A stretch of 17,328 nucleotides of DNA from Chryseosolibacter sp039917935. GTDB lineage: Bacteria > Bacteroidota > Bacteroidia > Cytophagales > Cyclobacteriaceae. Positions 8,142 through 16,197 of this stretch are shown piece by piece (position 1 is the stretch's first letter; each line of letters begins with the position of its first letter). The notes below the pieces were generated by a model. That model was not told the origin of the DNA. It was given only the letters and a program-made list of their open reading frames with translations, and did not search any database. The translations under genes were made by a program, and so were the position numbers. The DNA is taken from positions 1 through 17,328 of the forward strand of contig JBDSIM010000200.1 in assembly GCA_039917935.1 (NCBI GenBank), given 5' to 3'.

Positions 8142-10268
8142 ATGAATGAGGCAGTAATGTCCTTAGAGAAGATTACTCAGCATATTTTGGAGAGTAATTA
8201 TATTAGTCGCGACCTCAGTTGGCTTCAGTTCAACTATCGCGTACTCGATCAGGCCAGACACATTCACCGAAGTATTTTTGACCGGCTAAAGTTTCTTTCT
8301 ATTACGGCCTCTAATCTGGATGAATTTTGCACTATCCGGCTGGGGAGTTTGTACAATTACATCGATTACGGAAAAGAAAGATTTGATTATAATGGTTTGC
8401 GGGAGGAGCCATTCCGACGTCTTTTGTTGGCGGAAACCCTGAGGTTTTATAAAGATCAAAATGAATATTATGTAAAGAAATTAAAACCCCTGTTTGAAAG
8501 CAATGGTTTTATGATCGCAGGGTACGCGGATTTGACTGTTGAGAATACCCATAAAGTCAATGAGTATTTTAACAGTATTATTTTTCCGATGCTTACCCCG
8601 ATGGTCTTTGATAATTATCACACCTTTCCGGTGTTGATGAACAACCGGCTTTTGTTTGGTGTTGTAACAAAAAACCCCGGCGATACCCAAAATCAGTTTA
8701 AGGTATCTTTCATACAGGTGCCACACAATCTTCCACGCTTCTATGAGATCGCTACGGAAGACAGGATCCTTTTTGTTCCGGTGGAAGATATCATCAGTTA
8801 TAACATCCATAATCTTTTTAGAAATGTGGAGATCGCGAGTATCAATCTTTTCCGCATAAACCGCAACGGTGATTTTACATTGGAGGAAAGTGAAGATATT
8901 GAATCAAACTTTCTGGAGGACCTTAAACGGAAAATAAAAACCAGGCGATCTGGCAGAGTTGTCAGGCTGGAAGTAATGGATGGTCCTGATGCATGGATGA
9001 TGCGTATTCTAAAAATCCAATGGGATCTTGATGACCATAACATTTTTTATGTGCCTAAATCCAGTTTGATGGATTTTACCGGATTGATACAAATTGTTAG
9101 CCACAAGGAGTTTAAAGCCAAACGCGCGCACAAACCAGATCACATAAAACCTTTAAATTTTCAGGAGCAGGGGTCCAGAGATCTTTTTGAGGTTTTGCAG
9201 GAAAGGGATATTTTGCTGCACCATCCGTATAATTCGATGGAACCAGTGCTTGAGTTATTAGAAAAAGCAGCTGACGATCCCTATGTGCTGTCAATCAAAA
9301 TTACCATATACCGGGTAGCTAAAGAGTCACGGGTTACTGCCGCATTGCTCCGGGCAGCGGAGAATGGAAAACACGTATCGGTACTTTTTGAAGTGAAGGC
9401 CCGCTTTGATGAAGAAAATAATTTGCGAGAAGCACAGCGACTGCAAAAAGCGGGCTGTTTTGTGATCTATGGGGTGAGCAGCCTAAAGACTCACACAAAA
9501 TTACTGCTGATTGTAAGGAGATTTGGCGATGATAAGGTTACTCGATTTGTTCATCTTTCCAGTGGGAATTATAATGAAACGACCGCGGGCCTATACGTGG
9601 ACATTGGATTGCTCACTACAAGGGAAGTCTATGCCAATGACGTATCCGAATTTTTTAACGTTATCACCGGGCACTCGCAACCCTCTACCTATCGCAACCT
9701 TATTACCTCGCCTCGCGATATGCGTATTCAGTTGTGCAACCTCGTAAAACGTGAGGCCGACAATGCAAGGCAGGGCATAACATCCGGTATCGTAATCAAA
9801 TTGAATTCGTTACAGGATAAAGAATTTATTGATGAGTTGTATGCGGCCTCGCAAGCGGGGGTTCCTGTCAAATTAATTGTCCGCGGTATGTGTAGTTTAA
9901 GACCGGGCCGGAAAGGCGTCAGCGAAAATATACAAGTGCTTTCGATTGTAGGTGAGTATCTTGAGCACTCAAGAATTTATTACTTCCACAACGCGGGGAA
10001 TCAAAAAGTATACATTGGCAGTGCAGATGCCATGGTAAGAAGTTTTGACCGAAGAATTGAATCTCTTTTTTTACTGGAGGAAGAAATACTCAAAAAGCAG
10101 GCAATCAATAATCTTCGGTTTAACCTGAAGGATAATGTGAATGCGTATATCATGCAGGAAGATGGCTCGTATACATGTAAGGAACAAAACGGTGAGCCAG
10201 TGTTTAATATGCACAAGGAATTCTATAATATCACAAAGGACATCGTTCTGGAAGCTTCCCTGTTCTAG
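8142..10268 (+). CDS. ppk1: Polyphosphate kinase 1
   Basis: PPK1 reversibly moves the gamma phosphate of ATP onto a growing inorganic polyphosphate chain through a phosphohistidine. The 708-residue protein has the four family parts in order. The N-terminal helical domain holds ISRDLSWLQFNYRVLDQA (21-38) and ASNLDEFCTIRLG (56-68). The head domain follows. The two phospholipase-D-like catalytic domains carry H451 in KTHTKLLLIVRR (the residue matching the phosphorylated E. coli H435) and H471 in FVHLSSGNYNET. Further conserved residues are H609 in EHSRIYYF and the GSADAMVRSFDRRIE motif (626-640). YVLSIKITIYRVAKESR (381-397) is also typical. All active-site residues needed are present. ATG 8142 was chosen; M6 at 8157 is an alternative. 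A small unknown gene starts 4-13 bases downstream, probably in the same operon. No exopolyphosphatase gene is nearby. Confidence 0.95.
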   Translation: MNEAVMSLEKITQHILESNYISRDLSWLQFNYRVLDQARHIHRSIFDRLKFLSITASNLDEFCTIRLGSLYNYIDYGKERFDYNGLREEPFRRLLLAETLRFYKDQNEYYVKKLKPLFESNGFMIAGYADLTVENTHKVNEYFNSIIFPMLTPMVFDNYHTFPVLMNNRLLFGVVTKNPGDTQNQFKVSFIQVPHNLPRFYEIATEDRILFVPVEDIISYNIHNLFRNVEIASINLFRINRNGDFTLEESEDIESNFLEDLKRKIKTRRSGRVVRLEVMDGPDAWMMRILKIQWDLDDHNIFYVPKSSLMDFTGLIQIVSHKEFKAKRAHKPDHIKPLNFQEQGSRDLFEVLQERDILLHHPYNSMEPVLELLEKAADDPYVLSIKITIYRVAKESRVTAALLRAAENGKHVSVLFEVKARFDEENNLREAQRLQKAGCFVIYGVSSLKTHTKLLLIVRRFGDDKVTRFVHLSSGNYNETTAGLYVDIGLLTTREVYANDVSEFFNVITGHSQPSTYRNLITSPRDMRIQLCNLVKREADNARQGITSGIVIKLNSLQDKEFIDELYAASQAGVPVKLIVRGMCSLRPGRKGVSENIQVLSIVGEYLEHSRIYYFHNAGNQKVYIGSADAMVRSFDRRIESLFLLEEEILKKQAINNLRFNLKDNVNAYIMQEDGSYTCKEQNGEPVFNMHKEFYNITKDIVLEASLF

Positions 10269-10281
10269 ATTAGTGAATAGT

Positions 10282-10707
10282 GTGAAATCTTTTTCTATTT
10301 ATGGGAGTGTCGTAAAAAAGCCTGCGGTGGTGGAGAAACCCAGGGTAGATAGTGAAGTGCTCATCAGTATAGATCCCCTTACTTTAGATGATTCATTTGT
10401 GTATGTTCATTGTTACTTCCACAATAGCGGGAAAGACATGCTTATCCGAATCTGGAAAACCACTTACCTAATAGACAAAGTCTCTTCTGCACGTTCCAAA
10501 CTCGTGCATGCTGAAAATATTTCTTTGGCCCCCGTCTGGACACGAATTCCTGATGGAGGCAGATATGCTTTTCTTCTTATCTTTTCGGGATTACCGAAAT
10601 CCTGTAAACAATTCAACCTGGTGGAGGAAATCTCCCAGCCCGGAGGCTTTTATCTTGAAAACATTTCCCGTAACGAGAGCGATGTGTATCACATCGACTT
10701 GAAATAA
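10282..10707 (+). CDS. Unknown small protein in operon with ppk1
   Basis: This is a 141-residue protein that I do not recognise as a named family. The frame stays open far into the end of ppk1 (to 10141), but the overlapping part reads as a shadow of ppk1. The likely start is GTG 10282 (MKSFSIYGSVVKK), 13 bases after the ppk1 stop; GTG 10273 is an alternative. There is no signal peptide or membrane segment, so it should be cytoplasmic. The sequence looks genuinely coding: alternating beta-like stretches such as EVLISIDP, VYVHCYFHN, LIRIWKTTYLI, ENISLAPVW and RYAFLLIFSGL, with a conserved-looking end, GGFYLENISRNESDVYHI. It suggests a compact beta-rich domain. Three histidines and two cysteines are present but no metal motif is clear. 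Position directly behind ppk1 suggests a link to polyphosphate or stress metabolism, but this is only inference. Confidence 0.7.
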   Translation: MKSFSIYGSVVKKPAVVEKPRVDSEVLISIDPLTLDDSFVYVHCYFHNSGKDMLIRIWKTTYLIDKVSSARSKLVHAENISLAPVWTRIPDGGRYAFLLIFSGLPKSCKQFNLVEEISQPGGFYLENISRNESDVYHIDLK

Positions 10708-10801
10708 TTTTCCTATCATCAAAGTAGCCTTGGCTGGAGAGACTATTTTGCACGCGTCCACAGCAGGAATAAAGTGCTCATTGGTCAGAAGTGTTTCAAA
10801 A

Positions 10802-10831
10802 TACGAAAAGTACCCACAGCGACAGGGGTAC
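10802..10831 (-). terminator. Probable terminator of the HU gene
   Basis: Read on the minus strand, GTACCC and GGGTAC (10831-10826 and 10815-10810) form a 6-base-pair stem with a 10-base loop, directly followed by TTTTCGTATTTT. It lies 15 bases beyond the HU stop codon. The stem is short, so strength is uncertain. On the plus strand no clean T run follows. Confidence 0.5.
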
Positions 10832-10846
10832 ATTTTCTCATATTAT

Positions 10847-11116
10847 TCACAATTTTGAGCTGAGCTCTTTTCCCGGACGGAATTTTGCAACTTTTTTAGC
10901 CTTGATTTTAATGCTTGCCCCTGTAGCTGGGTTGCGGCCTTTTCGGGCCGCCCTTCTTGTCACGGAAAACGTTCCGAATCCTACCAGCGTTACCTTATTT
11001 CCAGCCCTCAGTGTTTTCATTACTCCATCGATAAATGACTCGATTGCGGCTGTGGCCTTTACCTTCGTGAGTCCAGCGTCTTTCGCGAGTTTTGCAACTA
11101 GATCAGCTTTGTTCAT
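10847..11116 (-). CDS. hup: HU family DNA-binding protein
   Basis: HU is a small histone-like protein that binds and bends DNA as a dimer. The 89-residue product matches the standard family length. It begins MNKADLVAKLAKDAGLTKVK, has the turn VGFGTFSV (45-52) leading into the DNA-binding arm, RNPATG (61-66) at the arm tip with the intercalating proline, and ends in the KFRPGKEL signature. The frame can be read back to 11239, but the 41 extra residues do not resemble HU and the ATG at 11116 gives the exact family start. The gene is monocistronic: PEBP-like gene divergent on one side, convergent unknown gene on the other, and its own predicted terminator. It is a HU-beta-like form; IHF is less likely. 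Whether other HU copies exist in the genome cannot be seen. Confidence 0.95.
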   Translation of the reverse strand: MNKADLVAKLAKDAGLTKVKATAAIESFIDGVMKTLRAGNKVTLVGFGTFSVTRRAARKGRNPATGASIKIKAKKVAKFRPGKELSSKL

Positions 11117-11319
11117 AGGCAAGTGAGTTAAGGTTAATAAGGCTGGTAAAGATAAACTTTTTATTCCCATCAAATGAGCCTTATTGAGTTCAAGTAATAT
11201 GGTTGAGTTCCGGACGAGGGTCTGAATGGAACGCTTCAACGAGGGTTCTAAGTAAGTGGTATTCAGAATAGATACTAAGGCATTCTTTTTGATACATTTA
11301 TTATTAATTAATCAATCTG

Positions 11320-11832
11320 ATGTCTATGCATTTATTCATTTTATTTTCATCGATCTTCTTTCAGCAAACCCCGCTCACCATAATCAGCCCGGATTTTGTA
11401 AACGAGGGAAGTATTCCTTCACGACTTACCTGCGATGGGGAGAGGATAAATCCGACGCTTATTATCAATGGGATTCCGGAGGGGACCATTAGCCTGGCGT
11501 TGATTGCAGAAAATGTTGACGCCTCAGAGAAAACCATAACCCAATGGGTTGTCTGGAATATTAAGCCAACAGAAGCAATTTTTGAAAACACCATTCCTGG
11601 TGTTCAGGGTGTCAATAGCACGGGCAAAACGGGATATTTGCCCCCATGTCCTCAAGAAGTTTCGCAGCGCTATGTTTTTAAAATTTATGCTTTGGATGCC
11701 GCGCTGACGCTAAGAGCTAAGGCGCACAGGAAACAATTGGAAGCCGCGATGCAAGGACATATTCTTGCTACCGGCAATCTTGTTGGAGAATATAACCGCA
11801 ATGTTGTAGCAACAGGAAAAGCCAAGAAATAG
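11320..11832 (+). CDS. YbhB/YbcL-type PEBP-like protein with altered ligand pocket
   Basis: This is a 170-residue protein of the phosphatidylethanolamine-binding (Raf kinase inhibitor-like) family. Order of motifs: SRLTCDGERINPTL (34-47, family YTCDGxNxSPPL), SLALIAENVDAS (58-69), ITQWVVWNI (73-81), GVNSTGKTGYLPPCP (97-111), RYVFKIYALD (117-126) and the late H147 in QGHILA. The usual anion-pocket motifs are changed: DPDAP reads NVDAS, and the WxHWVV histidine is Q75. The last histidine is kept. The N-terminal MSMHLFILFSSIFFQQ looks like a weak signal peptide, so export is possible but unsure. ATG 11320 was used; ATG 11326 is also possible. Function of bacterial YbhB proteins is unclear, and the altered pocket makes ligand binding doubtful. 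It is followed by a strong terminator and is divergent from HU. Confidence 0.85.
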   Translation: MSMHLFILFSSIFFQQTPLTIISPDFVNEGSIPSRLTCDGERINPTLIINGIPEGTISLALIAENVDASEKTITQWVVWNIKPTEAIFENTIPGVQGVNSTGKTGYLPPCPQEVSQRYVFKIYALDAALTLRAKAHRKQLEAAMQGHILATGNLVGEYNRNVVATGKAKK

Positions 11833-11897
11833 ATATAACCAAGAACAAGAAATAGATAAAACAGCAAGGTCTATCCAAAATTAAAAGCAAAAAAAAA

Positions 11898-11925
11898 CCC
11901 CCGGACGACTTCCGGGGGATTTTTT
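11898..11925 (+). terminator. Strong rho-independent terminator after the PEBP-like gene
   Basis: CCCCCGGA (11898-11905) pairs perfectly with TCCGGGGG (11911-11918) around the loop CGACT, and is followed by ATTTTTTATTT. An A7 run precedes the stem (11891-11897), so the structure could also end transcription arriving from the opposite strand. It lies 65 bases after the stop codon at 11832. Confidence 0.92.
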
Positions 11926-11932
11926 ATTTACC

Positions 11933-12900
11933 TAACCTATACCTGAAGGTTGACTGTTATAGTCATAGACCAGATTAAAAATATTATGCCAAGTCATTTC
12001 GCCTTGCTTTTACAAAAAATTGACCTCAATTAAGAAATTACCTTTATAGACGCAGCAAAATCGACGTACCATTACCATGAAAACCGGGATGTTTTACCCC
12101 AGTTTAAAATAATATAAAGCCGCTGCGATAACGAATGCAGCCATTTAGATAAAAATAGGATTTTACACATTGTGGAAGGTGATCCCCAGTTAGGGGTAGG
12201 TTATTACTAAATATTTGTGCCATAATTTGCCTTTTAGTATAAAATGTTTTGCACAATTCCACGGAGTTATCCACAATTTCAGCAATGGATGAGGGCGATT
12301 TATGTAAGGTTGTAATTTTTGAAACAGCCGTCTTAAATGCTATGTGTGTGTTAGATGTTATCCGATGCAACACCTCTCTTTGATTTGCGGGATTGATTTA
12401 TTGGTTAATGATCTCTTACGCTGTAGCCTATCAGCCAGAGGCAAATTCTCTTTTGGTTATGAGTTCACCCAAAAAAGTGGTGCTGATTTTTAAAAGGTAA
12501 TCTTCGTTATAGATGGGCTGGAACTTATTTTTATGACAGCCTTAAATTCTGATTGTGTTTTCACATTCAATAAATGGAAAACTTAATAAATGAAACAACG
12601 AGGGGTATGGGCGCAGGGTTGGATTGCATTTAACTCGCGTACTTCTGGGCCGGCCCCTTCATGTATTTGCACAATGGTTTGGTCGTGAATGACGGCTCAT
12701 AATGGCCACTATTCTTCTAAGTGACATGCGATTGAGAAATATGCTATTGTATATGAGGTCAAAATATGACTTCCCTCGGGATTTGCCATACCCGTAAGAT
12801 TCCCCGTCATTTTGGAAGATGATGTGAAGATATTTTCAGATATTTATGGAATGGCCGTCTTCGAAGGGGGTCATAGCTTAACCAAAAGATCCCTAAAGCC
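11933..12900. other. Long gap without a convincing gene
   Basis: About 970 bases separate the PEBP-like terminator from the YceI-like gene. All six frames are broken often. The longest frame, minus strand 12104-12373 (89 codons), reads as low-complexity S/T/I/N-rich peptide without motif. What I see: three DnaA-box-like sites (12161, 12247, 12267), an A/T-rich patch at about 12100-12118, a small hairpin CCCC-AGTTA-GGGG (12184-12196), and a GGGCCGGCCC palindrome (12647-12656). No tRNA-like clover leaf, no insertion-sequence ends and no tandem repeat were noticed. It could hold an origin, an untranslated RNA or decayed gene sequence. Confidence 0.6.
12161..12275. promoter_or_regulatory. Cluster of DnaA-box-like sites
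   Basis: TTATCCACA at 12267-12275 is a perfect DnaA box. TTTTGCACA at 12247-12255 and TTTTACACA at 12161-12169 each differ from TTATnCACA only at the third base. All three face the same way, within 115 bases. An A/T-rich patch lies next to them at about 12100-12118. This could be an origin, a DnaA-regulated site or a titration site. Three sites, two of them imperfect, are not enough to claim an origin. Confidence 0.3.
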
Positions 12901-13482
12901 ATGAAGAGTAACGCGTTCTTACGAGGAACTATTGTTTTCAATTCATTCTGGTTTTTACTTTTGTTTACCGCGTTATCCGGGCCTTTGTGTGCTCAAAAAA
13001 AACTTCAGGTTCAAAAAGCTGAAATGGCTTTTACATCCAATGCCGAGTTAGAATTGATACGGGCAACCTCCAGCAAAGTTCAGGGATTGATCGACCCTGC
13101 TTCCAAACAATTTGCTTTTACAGTGGATGTAAAGACCTTCCAGGGCTTTAATAGTGAACTTCAGCGGGAACATTTCAATGAAAAATATATGGAGAGTGAA
13201 AAGTTTCCGAAAGCTCGTTTTAGCGGAAAAATTATTGAGCCCGTAGATTTTTCAGTCGACGAGTCTTACGATGTCAGGGCAAAAGGTGAGCTTGATATTC
13301 ACGGTCAGAAACAAACAAGAATTATTAAAACAAAAGTTACTGTCCTGAACGGAAGGGTATATCTTGAATCCACCTTCTTTGTACCATTATCAGACCACAA
13401 TATTTCAATTCCAAGTATTGTAAGCCAGAAAATTGCCACAGAGATTGAGATTGCATTTAAAGCCACAATGTCGTTGCAATAG
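12901..13482 (+). CDS. Secreted YceI-like lipid-binding-type protein
   Basis: This 193-residue protein has a long signal peptide (about 1-32; hydrophobic core FWFLLLFTALSGPLCAQ). The mature part fits the YceI-like domain: KAEMAFTSNAELELIRATSSKVQGLIDP (39-66), then F-T-V-D-V-K-x-F-x-G-F-N-S-x-L-Q-x-x-H-F-x-E-x-Y-M (72-96), ESEKFPKARFSGKI (98-111), and AKGELDIHGQKQT (126-138). YceI proteins are periplasmic beta-barrels that bind polyisoprenoids or amphiphiles; the ligand here is unknown. The length is usual. The next gene starts only 3 bases after the stop, so the two form an operon with the propeller sensor and are probably translated together. No promoter of the TTG / TAnnTTTG type is clear in the gap upstream. 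Confidence 0.85.
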   Translation: MKSNAFLRGTIVFNSFWFLLLFTALSGPLCAQKKLQVQKAEMAFTSNAELELIRATSSKVQGLIDPASKQFAFTVDVKTFQGFNSELQREHFNEKYMESEKFPKARFSGKIIEPVDFSVDESYDVRAKGELDIHGQKQTRIIKTKVTVLNGRVYLESTFFVPLSDHNISIPSIVSQKIATEIEIAFKATMSLQ

Positions 13483-13485
13483 CTT

Positions 13486-16161
13486 ATGAAAAAATTCATA
13501 TATCTGGTAATTTTTTCGTTGTATCTAATGGCGTCAGTAGCGGTGGGTCAGACACCATTTTTTCAGCAATATTTTCTCCTAAAGAAAAATGAACCTATCC
13601 AGGTGAATAAAGTTTTTCAGGATCACACCGGGTTCATTTGGTTTGGCACAAACAAAGGCCTGTTCAGATTTGACGGGCTGAATTATAGGAGATTTGACAA
13701 GGCAGACACGGCAGTCGACAATAATATTACTGCTTTGGCAGAAGATACCCTTGGCAGGATCTGGCTGGGTCACCAAAACGGTCAGCTTTCTTATTTGGAA
13801 AATGGCAGACTTAACCGATTCGAAACCCGGGAAGGTGCGGCCACTGAACCAGTTTCAGATATACTGTTTGACAGAAAAGGTACTTTGTGGTTTTCAACAT
13901 TAAACGACGGCCTGTATTACTATATAGGTAAAAGGTTGTACAGGGTTGACGACCAGGAGGGGTTACCTGATTTATTTATTTACGACTTGTTTGAAGATCC
14001 TGATGGAAAAATTTGGGCAGGAACTGATGGGGGTATCGCTATCTGTTCCCTCAATAACCGGAAAATACATATCCAGGTACTGAATACAGATGATGGCCTT
14101 TCTGATATAATAATAAAAAAAATTCAGCTGTTGACTCCCGATACCATCAGCTTTGCGACAGAAGATGGGGGAATTTTTAATTTAAATATCAAGACGCAGG
14201 CAATCAAACCGCTGATTGAACAGACCTGGACCTACGGATCAATTTCTGATTTCGTATTTAAAGAAGACCAGGTATGGATATCATCTCCCCGTAAGGGTAT
14301 AGTGGTCTATGACAGGCATACCAAGGCCGCAAAACTCTTTAATAAATATGAAGGCCAAAGTTTATTTTCCGTAAATGACCTGATGAGCGATGCAGAAGGA
14401 AATATATGGTTGGGTTCCAAAGTAGGGGTGAGACGCACATTAGGTGATGCAGTCGAACACATTGACCTGCTAGATCCCGTAAGGGACCTCAATATTGTTG
14501 CTTTGGCCGTAGATAGTAAAAATGGAATCTGGTTCTCAAATAGCGAAGGTCTTTTCTTAAAAACGTATGATGACAACGGTGAAAGCCTTATCGAGAAAAA
14601 ACTAGGGAGCAGCGCCTTCAAGAATGCTTCGATTATAAGCTTATACGTCGATACCGAAGGCTATGTATGGGCAGGATTTTATGGTAATGGACTATTGAGA
14701 ATTAATCCGGTTACCGGTCAACTCAAACATTTTTATAAGGAACTTAGGAACGGGAACATTTTGAGCATCACCGGAAAAGGAAATACCGTATGGCTCGCAA
14801 CGCTCGGTGGAAGTACTTCCATCACTGTTGATAACGGAAAATATGCGATAACGAATTATGGTTCTGCTGATGGCCTGAGTTCAGACTTTGTTTATCAGGT
14901 TTTCATTGACAGCAAGGAGCGAATCTGGTTTGCCACGGATGGCAAAGGTGTGAGTATGCGGGATGGAAATGGTTTTCATCATTTCGAAGAAGGTTTAGGA
15001 TCAAAAGTGGTTTACAGCTTTGCCGAAGACATTAACAAAAATATCTGGGCCTCTTCACAAGACAATGGAATCTATCGGTTCGATGGAAAAAAATTTGAGG
15101 TGGTTCCCGAGATCAGGCTTCGTGATAATACCATTCAATCATTATCTGCGGATCAGCTTGGGAATATTATGATGATGCACAATTTTGGGATAGACGTCTA
15201 TGATGTTAACCGAAAACAAATGCGTTATTGGGGTGAGGAATCGGGCATACATGACAAATTTCCTAACCTTAACGCCCTCGCGAAAAATCTTGATGGGGGG
15301 ATGTATATCGGCACCAGTAAGGGGATCGTTAAATTTTCACTGAGCAATGATCATGTCATTGCTTCTCCCCGGCCCGCCATTGATACCATCAGGATTTATG
15401 ACGACTTTATAGATATTTCCAAACCCCTGCAACTCGATTATAATGAGAATAATGTTACGATAAATTACCTGGGGTTCTGGTATCAGAATTCAGAAAACCT
15501 GAATTACCTCTATACGCTGGAGAATTATGATATCGATTGGATCGGAACCCGCAATCAGAATGTAACCTATTCGCGGCTTCCTCCCGGAGATTATGTTTTT
15601 AAAGTTAAAGTATCGGAAACTGAAAATTTTACCAATGCGTTTGAAAGCTCTTTGGCATTCTCAATTACTCCCCCCTTCTGGCGCACAGGCGCATTCTATA
15701 TTTTCATTGCAGGTTTGCTATTGATCAGCGGTTATAGTGTGATTAAGTTCCGCGAACGAAAACTTTTGGAAGATAAAATGATTCTTGAAGGCAAGGTTGA
15801 GGAACGGACACTGGAAATCCAAAGGAACACCGAAGAAATTCAGGCGCAGAACGAAGAGATTATGGCGCAGGCCGAAGAGATTCAGGGAATTAATGAAAAT
15901 CTCGAAATGCTTGTTAAGGAGCGCACGGCCGAACTGGAGAAAAAAAATAAAGCCCTTGAAGAGTATGCTTTTATCAATGCCCATAAACTCCGAAGTCCGG
16001 TCGCTTCGATTTTGGGACTGCTTAACCTTTTGAAGAAAATGGAGTTAATTGAGGAGGCAAGTATCATTCGTGATCACCTTCAAAAATCTGCCGTTAAACT
16101 GGATGAAGTGGTGCGCTCCATTACAAAAGCGATCGAAAGAGCCGACAACGAGTACTTTTAA
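13486..16161 (+). CDS. Propeller/Y_Y_Y sensor with histidine-kinase DHp helices but no ATPase domain
   Basis: This is an 891-residue membrane protein. A signal peptide (1-21) is followed by two seven-bladed-propeller-type sensor regions built from Reg_prop repeats (about 40-620), with motifs such as DHTGFIWFGTNKGLFRFDG (46-64), EDTLGRIWLG (86-95), DPDGKIWAGTDGG (171-183) and DSKERIWFATDGKGV (475-489). A Y_Y_Y domain follows (about 650-728; YLYTLENYDIDW, LPPGDYVFKVKV), then one membrane segment (about 735-753), a long coiled coil (about 755-825) and a HisKA-like helix pair. H833 lies in INAHKLRSPVASILGLLNLL, the H-box position. The protein ends 58 residues later at ADNEYF. There is no HATPase_c domain (no N, G1 or G2 boxes), no receiver and no AraC output, and nothing after the stop resembles a lost ATPase. 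It probably senses a periplasmic signal, perhaps a polysaccharide, but cannot phosphorylate itself alone. It lies 3 bases after the YceI-like gene. Confidence 0.88.
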   Translation: MKKFIYLVIFSLYLMASVAVGQTPFFQQYFLLKKNEPIQVNKVFQDHTGFIWFGTNKGLFRFDGLNYRRFDKADTAVDNNITALAEDTLGRIWLGHQNGQLSYLENGRLNRFETREGAATEPVSDILFDRKGTLWFSTLNDGLYYYIGKRLYRVDDQEGLPDLFIYDLFEDPDGKIWAGTDGGIAICSLNNRKIHIQVLNTDDGLSDIIIKKIQLLTPDTISFATEDGGIFNLNIKTQAIKPLIEQTWTYGSISDFVFKEDQVWISSPRKGIVVYDRHTKAAKLFNKYEGQSLFSVNDLMSDAEGNIWLGSKVGVRRTLGDAVEHIDLLDPVRDLNIVALAVDSKNGIWFSNSEGLFLKTYDDNGESLIEKKLGSSAFKNASIISLYVDTEGYVWAGFYGNGLLRINPVTGQLKHFYKELRNGNILSITGKGNTVWLATLGGSTSITVDNGKYAITNYGSADGLSSDFVYQVFIDSKERIWFATDGKGVSMRDGNGFHHFEEGLGSKVVYSFAEDINKNIWASSQDNGIYRFDGKKFEVVPEIRLRDNTIQSLSADQLGNIMMMHNFGIDVYDVNRKQMRYWGEESGIHDKFPNLNALAKNLDGGMYIGTSKGIVKFSLSNDHVIASPRPAIDTIRIYDDFIDISKPLQLDYNENNVTINYLGFWYQNSENLNYLYTLENYDIDWIGTRNQNVTYSRLPPGDYVFKVKVSETENFTNAFESSLAFSITPPFWRTGAFYIFIAGLLLISGYSVIKFRERKLLEDKMILEGKVEERTLEIQRNTEEIQAQNEEIMAQAEEIQGINENLEMLVKERTAELEKKNKALEEYAFINAHKLRSPVASILGLLNLLKKMELIEEASIIRDHLQKSAVKLDEVVRSITKAIERADNEYF

Positions 16162-16172
16162 TAAATCTTTTG

Positions 16173-16197
16173 TAAAATATTGATAGTCAATATTTTA
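16173..16197. promoter_or_regulatory. Perfect palindrome (putative operator) over the -33 region
   Basis: TAAAATATTGA (16173-16183) and TCAATATTTTA (16187-16197) are perfect 11-base arms around the loop TAG. No T run follows, so it is a poor terminator. It covers the predicted -33 TTG (16180-16182) and part of the promoter spacer, which suits a repressor binding site. It begins 11 bases past the stop of the sensor gene. Confidence 0.5.

Noticed and set aside
10141..10281. Upstream extension of the unknown gene into ppk1
   Set aside because: This part overlaps the conserved ppk1 end in another frame and reads as a shadow; GTG 10282 just after the ppk1 stop is more sensible.
11117..11239. Upstream extension of the HU frame to an ATG at 11239
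   Set aside because: The added 41 residues do not resemble HU, and the ATG at 11116 gives exactly the family start MNKADLV and usual length.
12104..12373. 89-codon minus-strand frame in the long gap
   Set aside because: No motif, no plausible fold pattern, S/T/N/I-rich peptide, no promoter or neighbour linking it; the frame also covers the DnaA-box sites. Most likely chance.
12647..12656. GGGCCGGCCC palindrome
   Set aside because: No loop and no T run, so not a terminator; a single 10-base palindrome without context is not evidence of a site.
12626..12690. Short protein-like stretches in the gap, such as a 22-codon frame reading YFWAGPFMYLHNG
   Set aside because: Bounded by stops on both sides, too short for any family match by eye; could be a gene relic but cannot be supported.
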